Shown here one piece after another: positions 25,401 through 32,743 of a DNA stretch of 64,000 nt (position 1 is the first letter of the stretch; each line of letters begins with the position of its first letter). The position numbers and the translations under genes are program-made. The notes under the pieces were generated by a model. That model ran no database searches. It had not been told where the DNA came from and saw nothing but the letters and a program-made list of their open reading frames with translations. The stretch is from contig NZ_NCSM01000004.1 in assembly GCF_002224125.1 (NCBI RefSeq), positions 175,967 to 239,966 of the forward strand, read 5' to 3'. Origin of the DNA: Streptomyces sp. NBS 14/10 (GTDB lineage: Bacteria; Actinomycetota; Actinomycetes; Streptomycetales; Streptomycetaceae).

Positions 25401-28400
25401 TGCGGTTCGCCCAGACCGGGTACTCGGGCGGATGAATCGGCTGTCGGGCCAGGGACTTGGCGAACCGTTCGCCGGCCGTGGCCACCAGTGGGCTGTGGAA
25501 GGCGCAGGCCACCGCGAGCCGCTTCACCGGATATCCGGCCTCCCGCAGCAGTCCGACCGCGGTGTCCACCTCCTGTCGCGGCCCTGAGATCGCGGTCTGG
25601 CGCGGTGCGTTGTGGTTGGCGGTCACCACCTGGCCGGCCAGGCCGCCGTGGCGCAGGACGCGCTCGATCTCCTCGCGGCTCGCGGTCACCGCCGCCATGG
25701 TGCCCGGCTCGGGGCCCGCGGCCTGCGCGGCGTCCATGATCGCGGACGCCCGCTCGGCGCTCAGCTCCAGCAGCGCGGACGGGTCGAGCGCGCCCGCCGC
25801 GCAGAGCGCGACCAGCTCGCCGTAGCTGTGCCCGGCGGCCATGTCGGGGCGGACTCCGGCCGCCGCGAGCAGCGAGTGCGCGGCCAGGCCGACGACACCC
25901 AGCGCCGGCTGGGCCACCCGGGTGTCGGTGATCCTGGCCCGCTGGGCGGCCCGTCCCGGCTCGTCGAAGGCGGCCGGTGGGTGGAGGGCGGAGGCGTGGG
26001 ATCCGGCGAGCCGCGCGTGGCCGTGGAGTTCGGGGAAGGCGACGAACAGGTCGGCGAACATACCGGGCCGCTGGCTGCCTTGTCCCGGGAAGAGAAAGGC
26101 CACCTTGCCGAGGCCGGGGCCGAGACCGGGGCCTCGCCCCGCGCCGTCGTCGGCGGATGTGCCACCACCGCTCTCCGCGACGGTCCGACCTGCCGGGTCG
26201 CCACCGCCGTCCGGATCGGCTGGCCTCTCGGGACCGGTCGTACCCTCCGTACCGGCCGGGTCCGCCGACCCGGCCAGATAGATCCCCGCGGCCGGGTCGT
26301 GTTCCCCCGCCAGCACCCGCCGCAGCAGCGCCGCCGGCTCGCCGGGCCCGTCCGGGGCGGTGGCCACCACGGCGGCCCACACCGGGCCCTGACCGGCGTC
26401 GGAGCGGGTGGCGGCGGCGAGGGCGAGGTCGCGCAGCCGCCAGGGCGACCCCAAGGCATTGTCGGCCTCGTTGGCCTCGGCGAGTGCCAGCGTCTCCTCG
26501 ACGGCGCGGAGGGCCGCCGCCCGGTCCGTGCCGCGGAAGGTGAACAGCTCGGCGGGCCAGGCGTCCAGGGCGTGGGCCGGGGGCGGGCCGGCGTCGTGGG
26601 CGGACAGGACGACGTGGAAGTTGGTGCCGCCGAAACCGAAGGCGCTGAGCCCGGCGATGCGCTCGGCGGGCGGGGCCACCCAGGGTGCGGGCTCGGTGTG
26701 GAAGGCGAAGGGGCTGGTCGTCGCGTCCCAGGAGGCGTTGGGGTGGCGCAGGTGCGAGGTGGGCGGCTTGACGCCGGTGTACAGGGCCAGCGCGGTCTTG
26801 ACCAGACCGGCCAGGCCCGCGGCGCATTTCGTATGCCCGATCTGCGACTTGACGGAGCCCAGCGCGCAGCCGCCGGCCGTGGCCCCGGCGGCGGTGAACA
26901 CCTCGGTGAGGATGGACAGCTCGGTGCGGTCGCCGACGACCGTGCCGGTGCCGTGGGCCTCGACGAGACCGACGTCGGCGGGGGAGATCCGGGCGTTGCG
27001 GTAGGCGCGCTCCAGCGCGGCCCGCTGGCCCTCGGGCCGGGGTGCGGTGAGCCCGAGCGACCGCCCGTCGCTGGAGCTGCCCACGCCCTTGATCACGCCG
27101 TAGACGCGGTCGCCGTCGCGTTCGGCGTCCGCCAGCCGCTTGAGCACCACGCAGGCGACGCCCTCGCCGAGCGCGATGCCGTCCGCCGAGGCGTCGAAGG
27201 TGCGCGAGCGGCCCGTCGGGGACAGCGCGTGCACGGAGGAGAAGAGCATGTAGTCGTTGATGCCGTTGTGCAGGTCGGCGCCGCCGCACAGTACGAGGTC
27301 GCTGGTGCCGCTGACCAGCTCCTTGCAGGCCATGTCGACGGCGGCCAGGGAGGAGGCGCAGGCCGCGTCCACCGTGTAGTTGGCGCCGCCGAGGTCGAGC
27401 CGGTTGGCGATCCGCCCGGCGATGACATTGGCGAGCATGCCGGGGAAGGAGTCCTCGGTCAGCTCGGGCAGCTGTTCCGCCAGCTCTTCGGGCACCGTGC
27501 CGAAGTAGGAGGGCAGTACGGCGCGCAGCGTCTGGGCGTTGGACAGATCGCTGCCCGCCTCGGCGCCGAACACGACCGACGTACGGGAGCGGTCGAAGGC
27601 CCGGCCACCCGCGCTGCCGGGGCCGCCCCGCTCCTCACCGGGCGCCGCCTGGTATCCGGCGTGCTCCAGGGCGCGCCGCGCCGCCTCCAGCGCCAGCAGC
27701 TGTACCGGCTCGATGCTGCCCAGGGATGTCGGCGGGATGCCGTAGCGCAGGGGGTCGAAGGGGATCGGGGGCAGGAAGCCACCCCACTTGGAGGCGGTGG
27801 CGCCGTTGGACGCCGTGGCATTGGTGGACGCCGTGGCGCCGTGGGTTTCACCGGGGGAGTAGTGGACGGCGGGATCCCAGCGCTCGACGGGCACTTCGGT
27901 CACGGCGTCGACACCGCCGACCACATGGGCCCAGAACGTGGCGAGATCGGGGGCGCGCGGAAACATGCACGCCATCCCGACCACGGCCACGTCCAGCGGC
28001 GCCGGGGCCTCCCGCTCCGCCCGCCCGGGCAGGGTCACGCCCAGGCGCTCGCGCAGCACGGCCGCCGTACGGCGGAAGAAGTCCGCGGCGGCCGGGGCCA
28101 CGGAGTGGTGCAGGGTGGCGACGGTGGTGGTGGCCGAGCGCAACACCGCCACATCGCCCGCCATGAACATGCCATCCTGATATTGGCGCTCCTCGCCGAC
28201 CGCCACCAACTCGCCGCCCGGGCCGCGTTCGACACCCTTGCCCGCGATCCGCAGCCGGCCGACGTTGAGCCGTTCCAGCCGCTCCCACACCTGCCGCTCC
28301 GGGACGCCCTCCCCGCGCAGCCGCTCCTTGACGGCTCCGAACTCCTCGGTGAACGGGCTGGGGACGCAGCGGGTGGCATGCCCCGGAGCGGTCTCCAGCA

Positions 28401-30048
28401 GCGCGGTGCGCCGCGCGGCCACCACCCGACGCTGGAACAGCGGCTGGACGGCGCCGTGGGCGACCGCCTCCTCGGTGAAGAGATACGCGGTGCCCATCAG
28501 CAGGCCGACCAGGACACCGCGCCGGGTCAGCGGGGCGGCGAGGCCGGCGACCATCGCCGCGGACCGCTCGTCGTGGACGCCGCCCGCGAAGAAGACCTCG
28601 ATCGGGGCCACCGCCCCATTCCGCCCCGCCTCACCCCCGCCCCGGCCCTGCTCCTCCAGGAAGTCCTCGATCACCGCGATCTGGGCCTCCCACAGCGGAA
28701 AGCTGTGGCGCGGGCCGACGTGTCCGCCGCACTCGGAGCCCTCGAACACGAACCGACGGGCGCCGGACCGCAGGAACTGCCCCAGCAGCCCCGGCGAAGG
28801 GACGTGCAGAAAGGTGGCGATCCCGGCCTTCTCCAGCGCCTCGGCCTGGGCGGGCCGCCCGCCCGCGATGATCGCGTGGCTGGGGCGGATCTCCTGTACG
28901 GCCTCGAGCTGGGCCTGTCTGATCTCCTCGGGAGCGAAGCCGAGCACCCCCACCCCCCACGGCCGCCCCTCAAGCGCGGCCCCCGCCTCCGCCAGCATGG
29001 CGCGCGCCTGTTCGCGCCCGGCGAGGGCGAGCGCGAGAAACGGCAGGGCGCCCTCGGCGGCGACCGCGGAGGCGAATCCGGCCCGGTCGCTGACCCGGGT
29101 CATCGGCCCCTGCGCCACCGGCAGCCGGGTGCCGAGCGCCACGCTCATCGGGGAGCCCGGGCGCAGCACGGCGGCGGCGCGGTCGTCCCGTACGGCATCC
29201 CGTACGGCGTCGGCCACGGCGCGTACGGCCCGGCCGACATCGCCGTACCGCTCGGCGAAGCGCGCCGCCAGAAAGCCGTCCTGGCCGACAGGCAGCGGCC
29301 GGGCGCGCGCATCGCGCACCCGGCGGCGCAGCACCCGGCGGCCGTCGACCACGGCGGTCTCCGAGCCGTCCAGGGAGCGGAGCACGGTGGCCGTCTCCTC
29401 GGGCACTCCCGATTCGGCGAGCAGCGCCAGTTGGGTGTCCAGCACGACGCCGACCGCCCCGCCGACGACCGCAGCGGCGGCCGTGTGGAGGCCGATCCCG
29501 CCACACGCCCACACGGGTACGGACACCCGCGGCTCGGCGAGCAACTGCTGAAGGAGTACGAAGGTGCTTAAGCCCCCGACCCGGCCGCCGCTCTCGCCAC
29601 CCCGGGTGATCAGGCCGTGCGCCCCGGCCCGTACGGCATCCAGGGCCTCCTCCAGGTCGGTGACCTCGGCGAGGACGCGGTGGCGGCCCACGGCGTCGGT
29701 CGACGCCACGGCGTCGGCCACCGTCCAGGGGGAGTCCGCCGGGAGAACCACCGTGTCCGGACCCGCACCCGCGCCAACACCCCGGTCCTGGGGCCCCGCC
29801 TCGGGGCGGGCCGCCGCCAAGTCCGCGGGGGCCAGTCGGCAGCCGGGGCCGATCCGCACTCCGTACCGGCCGTCGGGGGTCCAGCCCCGAAGCCGCTCCA
29901 GCGCCTCCCGCGCTCGCCGGTCCCCGGCCCCCAGGTCCAGGATCCCGAGCCCTCCGGCGCGGCTGACCGCGGCGGCGAGCCTGGCGTCCGGTCGCCCGAA
30001 GGGAGTGATGCCGAGGACGAGGTCGCCGAGCCGGTCAGCAGATCTCAT
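22465..30048 (-). CDS. Type I PKS with two N-terminal nitronate-monooxygenase/PfaD-like barrels, then KS-AT-ACP-KR (PKS1)
   Basis: A 2527-residue synthase, first gene of cluster 1. Residues about 1-330 and 335-640 are two flavin-type TIM barrels. The second keeps the family site EGSECGGHVG; the first reads GGESGGRVGG, with Arg for His. Then KS 685-1150 (Cys897 in VDAACASSLAAV), AT 1320-1620 (Ser1408 in GHSYGEL), ACP with Ser1852 in LSIDSIKRAEIAGEL (the PUFA-synthase motif, single copy), and KR about 2235-2500 (VGGARGITA, GSVSAVLGNRGQADYAAAND). The barrels are presumed enoyl reductases, as for PfaD. The ATG at 30048 has TTTCGGAGACGCC upstream. Leu160 is encoded by TTA. A three-fold 18-base repeat lies in the KS. 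Confidence 0.88.
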   Translation of the reverse strand: MRSADRLGDLVLGITPFGRPDARLAAAVSRAGGLGILDLGAGDRRAREALERLRGWTPDGRYGVRIGPGCRLAPADLAAARPEAGPQDRGVGAGAGPDTVVLPADSPWTVADAVASTDAVGRHRVLAEVTDLEEALDAVRAGAHGLITRGGESGGRVGGLSTFVLLQQLLAEPRVSVPVWACGGIGLHTAAAAVVGGAVGVVLDTQLALLAESGVPEETATVLRSLDGSETAVVDGRRVLRRRVRDARARPLPVGQDGFLAARFAERYGDVGRAVRAVADAVRDAVRDDRAAAVLRPGSPMSVALGTRLPVAQGPMTRVSDRAGFASAVAAEGALPFLALALAGREQARAMLAEAGAALEGRPWGVGVLGFAPEEIRQAQLEAVQEIRPSHAIIAGGRPAQAEALEKAGIATFLHVPSPGLLGQFLRSGARRFVFEGSECGGHVGPRHSFPLWEAQIAVIEDFLEEQGRGGGEAGRNGAVAPIEVFFAGGVHDERSAAMVAGLAAPLTRRGVLVGLLMGTAYLFTEEAVAHGAVQPLFQRRVVAARRTALLETAPGHATRCVPSPFTEEFGAVKERLRGEGVPERQVWERLERLNVGRLRIAGKGVERGPGGELVAVGEERQYQDGMFMAGDVAVLRSATTTVATLHHSVAPAAADFFRRTAAVLRERLGVTLPGRAEREAPAPLDVAVVGMACMFPRAPDLATFWAHVVGGVDAVTEVPVERWDPAVHYSPGETHGATASTNATASNGATASKWGGFLPPIPFDPLRYGIPPTSLGSIEPVQLLALEAARRALEHAGYQAAPGEERGGPGSAGGRAFDRSRTSVVFGAEAGSDLSNAQTLRAVLPSYFGTVPEELAEQLPELTEDSFPGMLANVIAGRIANRLDLGGANYTVDAACASSLAAVDMACKELVSGTSDLVLCGGADLHNGINDYMLFSSVHALSPTGRSRTFDASADGIALGEGVACVVLKRLADAERDGDRVYGVIKGVGSSSDGRSLGLTAPRPEGQRAALERAYRNARISPADVGLVEAHGTGTVVGDRTELSILTEVFTAAGATAGGCALGSVKSQIGHTKCAAGLAGLVKTALALYTGVKPPTSHLRHPNASWDATTSPFAFHTEPAPWVAPPAERIAGLSAFGFGGTNFHVVLSAHDAGPPPAHALDAWPAELFTFRGTDRAAALRAVEETLALAEANEADNALGSPWRLRDLALAAATRSDAGQGPVWAAVVATAPDGPGEPAALLRRVLAGEHDPAAGIYLAGSADPAGTEGTTGPERPADPDGGGDPAGRTVAESGGGTSADDGAGRGPGLGPGLGKVAFLFPGQGSQRPGMFADLFVAFPELHGHARLAGSHASALHPPAAFDEPGRAAQRARITDTRVAQPALGVVGLAAHSLLAAAGVRPDMAAGHSYGELVALCAAGALDPSALLELSAERASAIMDAAQAAGPEPGTMAAVTASREEIERVLRHGGLAGQVVTANHNAPRQTAISGPRQEVDTAVGLLREAGYPVKRLAVACAFHSPLVATAGERFAKSLARQPIHPPEYPVWANRTAAPHGSEPDVIRAELAAQIGAPVRFVEQIEAMYEAGARIFVEAGPGTVLTRLVGEILGDRPHRAIAFEGRRVGARAVDGGVGVGVGVRGGGSAGPRGLYGFLDALAQLAVAGLPVRTGWMFRGRDAVDAGRAAAPKRPGWTVDGQLVRTAAGELLPGALAPARRVEEATVSQTDRDALILEFLRTSREMVAAQRDVLLTHLGATPGARPAGPVAPAIPGVAGAVEAAAALPPQPLSGPTPTPMPTPLTMPMPAEAAAAVEPVAVTEADVARMVAQIISERTGYPVDMIEPDLDLEADLSIDSIKRAEIAGELAARLGVGGTGGSGAAALADEELEELTKARTTAAVTAWLTPRLSDDAAATDGADAGPNGIAAAVGPGPQATAGPGGAGPRDDSAPTVGVPTAGVRTATGPEEAIGSPDIDSPAGAPPPSGPATAGPEATAGPEAARGPEAVARGPLPSSPAVRGVAPKRMLLRSVPLAGGAALGEPSTALSGRRFVLLGDDEPLADAVAERLRGRGAEAVALAGGHLPGEGDGPSLGHRWEVPPDGVILLQPSAASGAPVLPAAFPVLRAALARGPRWLLAARRADPLDVGTAGLHGLFRSVAREYPGTVATVVDLPADAPATAVADALLDEVFAPDHPPVVLRTANGRHGLELVESGLGVLGASGAGPAGDGAAEAAAIGLDRDSVVVLVGGARGITARCAAALAAATRCRIELLGRTPVPAGPEDPATAGARDEAALRAALAAGGGRRPAEIQREAAGILARREVAATLRELTELGARARYRSVDFRDPDAVRQAVKEIHADHGRLDGVVYAAGVIEDRLIEEKSAESFQRVFDTKAGGARSLLDALEELPGGPSGPGGPGGSPGGPLFAVLFGSVSAVLGNRGQADYAAANDALETLGARWAARTGRRALTVHWGPWAPTGGHAGMVSPALAREYARRGVELIDPEEGALALLRELAWGEESDRAVVYTASSW
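23765..23783. repeat. Copy of a dispersed repeat inside the PKS1 coding sequence
   Basis: Nineteen bases (gggggcacctcccagcggt) identical to 1422-1440 upstream of the LacI gene. They lie in the linker between the ACP and KR domains, where they encode the HRWEVPP stretch. This suggests a small mobile or hairpin element once landed in frame in the PKS gene. Confidence 0.5.
27787..27840. repeat. Three in-frame 18-base repeats in the PKS1 KS domain
   Basis: The encoded peptide is GATAST, NATASN, GATASK (residues 737-754), i.e. three six-residue units read in frame, inserted near the N-terminal edge of the KS just before WGGFLPPIPFDPLRYGI. Length change here would keep the frame. It is probably a surface loop. 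Confidence 0.7.
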
Positions 30049-30159
30049 GGCGTCTCCGAAAGAATCGGCAGAGCGGTGGGGGTAAAGGGAGATCATTCCC
30101 GGCACGTGGACCCGAAGGTATGGCTTCGGAATTCCGCCCGGGGCGGCGCGAGGCATGAA

Positions 30160-30188
30160 ATTAGACGACGGACCTGATGGAACGTCAA
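30160..30188 (-). promoter_or_regulatory. Sigma-70-like promoter of cluster 1
   Basis: On the minus strand, TTGACG (30188-30183), a 17-base spacer and TCTAAT (30165-30160) match five of six consensus positions in each box. It lies about 112 bases upstream of the PKS1 start, in the only AT-richer part of the intergenic region. All six cluster genes could be read from here. Confidence 0.65.
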
Positions 30189-30237
30189 GAGCGAAGCGCC
30201 CGCCGAGGCGGTGATCACGCCGAATCGGCCGATGTGG

Positions 30238-30250
30238 GCGAACGGTTCGC
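30238..30250. promoter_or_regulatory. Palindrome GCGAAC-G-GTTCGC upstream of the PKS1 promoter
   Basis: A perfect 6-1-6 palindrome about 50 bases upstream of the PKS1 -35 box. It may be an activator site, or an operator for the divergent plus-strand gene. No cognate regulator gene is adjacent. Confidence 0.35.
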
Positions 30251-30382
30251 TCGCGACAAACAAGGGCAGAATCCTCATCCGTGTGTCAATCATCGATTTC
30301 CATTCGATGAACGGGCTGATTCGGCCAAGAGGAGGGACGCCCCGGCCACGGCCCGGCGGGGCGTGGCATATAGGGTGCCCGG

Positions 30383-30763
30383 GTGCGCTGGAAAGATGAA
30401 TCCGGAACCAAGTGGCGGCTGCGACAGCAGAGGCTGGCCTGGCCGCGATGGGTCAAACCGGAAGTAGCCTTCGAGCACGCCCCGAGCGGTCTGGGCGACG
30501 ACCCGATCTCCGCGATCATCGCCCTGCCCTTCCTGCTTGTCTTCGTGGTGATGCTGCCCTTCTGGCTGGCCGAACTTCTTCTGCGGCTGTTGCTGGCCCC
30601 GTTCGTGGTCGTGCTCCGGCTGGCCGGGGCCATCCCTTACCGGCTCAAGCTCTACAAGGCGGGGCGGTTGACCGGGTCATATTCGGCGGATGGCCACGGC
30701 GAGCTGGTGCGGCTGCGCCATGAGCTTCGCCGGATGGGGAGCCCGGCCGGCGGTGGTCACTGA
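30383..30763 (+). CDS. Small membrane protein of unknown function
   Basis: A 126-residue protein with a basic, Trp-rich N-terminus (RWKDESGTKWRLRQQRLAWPRW). One long or two close hydrophobic segments follow (ISAIIALPFLLVFVVMLPFW, then LLLRLLLAPFVVVLRLAGAI), and then a charged C-terminal tail. Probably an inner-membrane hairpin protein. The start is the GTG at 30383; no strong ribosome-binding site is seen. It is transcribed divergently from PKS1 and may only be a neighbour of the cluster. I do not recognise a family. Confidence 0.6.
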   Translation: MRWKDESGTKWRLRQQRLAWPRWVKPEVAFEHAPSGLGDDPISAIIALPFLLVFVVMLPFWLAELLLRLLLAPFVVVLRLAGAIPYRLKLYKAGRLTGSYSADGHGELVRLRHELRRMGSPAGGGH

Positions 30764-30987
30764 TTCCCGTACCGGCGCGTCCCGTGCGTACCGGCGGATC
30801 CCGCCTGGTGCGGGTGCGCCGGGCGGGGCGGGCGTTGTGGGCCCGGCCGCCTTGTCCCCCGTATCCCGCCGTCCCTGTCGGATGCCGCTGATAAAATCCC
30901 AACTCCATTGATGTGCAGCGGGATTGAGGCAGCAGGATCCGGGCAGGCGGGAATTCTGTTCGGATCAATTCCGGAAAGGGGAGTCAG

Positions 30988-31518
30988 GTGACCGGTCTCA
31001 ACAAGGGCCAGAGCAAAGTCCAGGTGGCGCTCAAGTGGGACCCCAGCCCGCTGGGGCAGCCGGCCCACGATCTCGACATCATCGCGGGGACCTACACCGC
31101 GGCGGACCCGTACGGCGAACCGGCCTACCTCGTGCACTTCGACCGCCGGTCGCCCGACGGGACCATCACCCTCAACCGGGACAGCCAGACCGGGCAGGGC
31201 CTCGGTGCCGACGAGGTCATGACCTTGGAGCTGGAGCGGCTGTCCCCCTCCTACACCCGGGTGATCGTGGGCGTCGCCATCCAGCAGGGGGGCGGTCCCA
31301 AGACCTTCGGCGACGTGACCAACTGCAGCTTCCGGATAGCCGACGGGATCACCGAACTGGTGAACACCGGTTTCGTCGGGGCGCTGGGCGCCAAGGCCGC
31401 GACCATCGCCGAATTCATCCGGAACGATTCGGGGGAGTGGCAATTCCATGAGGGGATCCGGGGATTCGACGCCGACCCGGATGAATTCGCCGGGCTGATG
31501 GGCCGGGATTATTCCTGA
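30988..31518 (+). CDS. TerD-family (tellurium-resistance-like) protein
   Basis: A 176-residue member of the TerD/CABP family, calcium-binding proteins tied to stress, phage and tellurite tolerance and, in Streptomyces, to development. Family features: N-terminal GLNKGQSKVQVALKWDPSP, the acidic HDLDIIAGTYTAADPYGEPAYLVHFD (calcium-site aspartates), LNRDSQTGQGLGADEVMTLELERLSP and the C-terminal FIRNDSGEWQFHEGIRGFDAD. GTG start after GGAAAGGGGAG. It is a single gene without other ter genes nearby. Confidence 0.9.
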   Translation: MTGLNKGQSKVQVALKWDPSPLGQPAHDLDIIAGTYTAADPYGEPAYLVHFDRRSPDGTITLNRDSQTGQGLGADEVMTLELERLSPSYTRVIVGVAIQQGGGPKTFGDVTNCSFRIADGITELVNTGFVGALGAKAATIAEFIRNDSGEWQFHEGIRGFDADPDEFAGLMGRDYS

Positions 31519-31536
31519 CCCCTGTCCGGTCTCTTA

Positions 31537-31578
31537 CGCGGATGGGTCGGCCTTCTCCGCGGATGGGCCGGCCTCTGC
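31537..31578. repeat. Two imperfect 21-base tandem repeats
   Basis: CGCGGATGGGTCGGCCTT and CGCGGATGGGCCGGCCTC head two consecutive 21-base units between the terD-like gene and the deaminase gene. The role is unknown. Confidence 0.5.
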
Positions 31579-31644
31579 CATGGATGCGTTCGGGCGCGGC
31601 GAGGCTTTAGCATGCCGTGAAGATCACTTCCCGAGGAGGCCACC

Positions 31645-32121
31645 ATGGCGAACGACGCCGATCTGCGCCATCTGCGCCGTTGCGTGGAGCTGGCGACCGA
31701 GGCCCTGGAGGCGGGCGACGAGCCGTTCGGTTCGGTGCTCGTCGCCGCGGACGGGGCCGTCCTCTTCGAGGACCACAACCATGTGGCGGGCGGCGACCAC
31801 ACCCGCCACCCCGAGTTCGAGATCGCGCGCTGGGCCGCGGTCAATCTGACCCCCGAGGAGCGCGCCGCGGCCACCGTCTACACCTCGGGCGAGCACTGCC
31901 CGATGTGTGCCGCGGCCCACGGCTGGGTCGGGCTGGGCCGCATCGTGTACGCCAGCTCCTCCCAACAACTGGCGGCCTGGCTCACCGACCTCGGGGTCCC
32001 GGCCCCTCCCGTACGGACCCTGTCCATCCAGGAGGTCGTCCCGGGCGCCGTGGTGGAGGGCCCGTTCCCCGCCCTCGCCGAGCGCGTACACGAACTGCAC
32101 CGCCGCTTTCACGGCTCCTGA
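31645..32121 (+). CDS. Cytidine/guanine deaminase-like nucleoside deaminase
   Basis: A 158-residue zinc-dependent deaminase of the CDA/TadA superfamily. The catalytic HxE motif is HPEFEIARWA and the zinc cysteines are in SGEHCPMCAAAHGWVGLGRIVYA. DEPFGSVLVAADGAVLFEDHN is the typical N-terminal strand-loop. The shape fits the guanine-deaminase or nucleoside-deaminase branch more than tRNA-editing TadA, which normally has HAE. Start ATG after GAGGAGGCCACC. It likely deaminates a free base or nucleoside; the exact substrate is uncertain. Confidence 0.85.
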   Translation: MANDADLRHLRRCVELATEALEAGDEPFGSVLVAADGAVLFEDHNHVAGGDHTRHPEFEIARWAAVNLTPEERAAATVYTSGEHCPMCAAAHGWVGLGRIVYASSSQQLAAWLTDLGVPAPPVRTLSIQEVVPGAVVEGPFPALAERVHELHRRFHGS

Positions 32122-32152
32122 AGCGCGGGTGGGCGGGGGCGGAGGAGGGAGC

Positions 32153-32743
32153 TCAGTCGAGCAGTTCCCGTACCAGCGCCTCGCCCCACCACTGCTCGAC
32201 CCGGTCGGGTGACCAGCCGCGTTCCGTGGTGAGCACGGTGTAGACGTCGATGTTGCACAGCGCCGCGTAGACATCGACCGCTGACCGTACGTCCAGGCCG
32301 CGCCGGAGGACACCGGCCGGCCAGGACGAGAAGACCTGGACCCGGGTCTCATCGCCGCGCGCGCGGCCGTCCCGGTAGACCGTCGCCAACTCCGGCTCGA
32401 CGCGTCCCGCTTCCCGCACCAGCGCGATGACGTCGCCCGCGCGCTCGAACAGCCGCCGGTCGTAGCCGGCCATCGCCGCGAGTTGCCGGGCGGGGTCGGC
32501 CGCCGGGGCCTCCAACTCCGCGAGCATCCGCGACGCGTCGGCGGTCAGGTCGGCCGCGTCGGCCAGGGCCCGGGTGAGCCCCGTCTTGTTCCCGTACGCC
32601 GCGTAGACCGTCGGCACGGAGACCCCCGCCTCACGCGCCACGTCCCGCACGGTGGTCGCCGCCCATCCCTGCGAGACGAACAGCCGACGCGCGGCGTCGG
32701 CGATCTCCGCGCGAGTCTGCTGTGCCTGCGTCGTCCGGCGCAC
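32153..32743 (-). CDS. TetR-family regulator
   Basis: A 196-residue TetR protein: HTH in the first 50 residues (TRAEIADAARRLFVSQGWAATTVRDVAREAGVSVPTVYAAYGNKTGL) and a helical ligand domain ending QWWGEALVRELLD. The only plausible start is the GTG at 32743, but no ribosome-binding site precedes it. Upstream the frame runs straight into the antisense of the membrane-protein gene. The divergent partner also lacks a start, so the shared promoter region appears to be missing. Presumably it regulated the divergent membrane protein. Confidence 0.75.
   Translation of the reverse strand: MRRTTQAQQTRAEIADAARRLFVSQGWAATTVRDVAREAGVSVPTVYAAYGNKTGLTRALADAADLTADASRMLAELEAPAADPARQLAAMAGYDRRLFERAGDVIALVREAGRVEPELATVYRDGRARGDETRVQVFSSWPAGVLRRGLDVRSAVDVYAALCNIDVYTVLTTERGWSPDRVEQWWGEALVRELLD

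Noticed and set aside
25612..29571. A 1319-codon open frame antisense to PKS1, and similar long frames antisense to PKS2 and the hybrid gene
   Set aside because: High GC content keeps antisense frames open. They lack known domains and are rich in Arg/Gly/Pro, while the opposite strand has clear KS, AT and other motifs.
13888..30048. Enediyne PKS cluster
   Set aside because: The integrated PPTase domain is shared with enediyne synthases, but the tandem barrels, the split of the domains, and the absence of the enediyne companion genes argue for a PUFA/HglE-like pathway.
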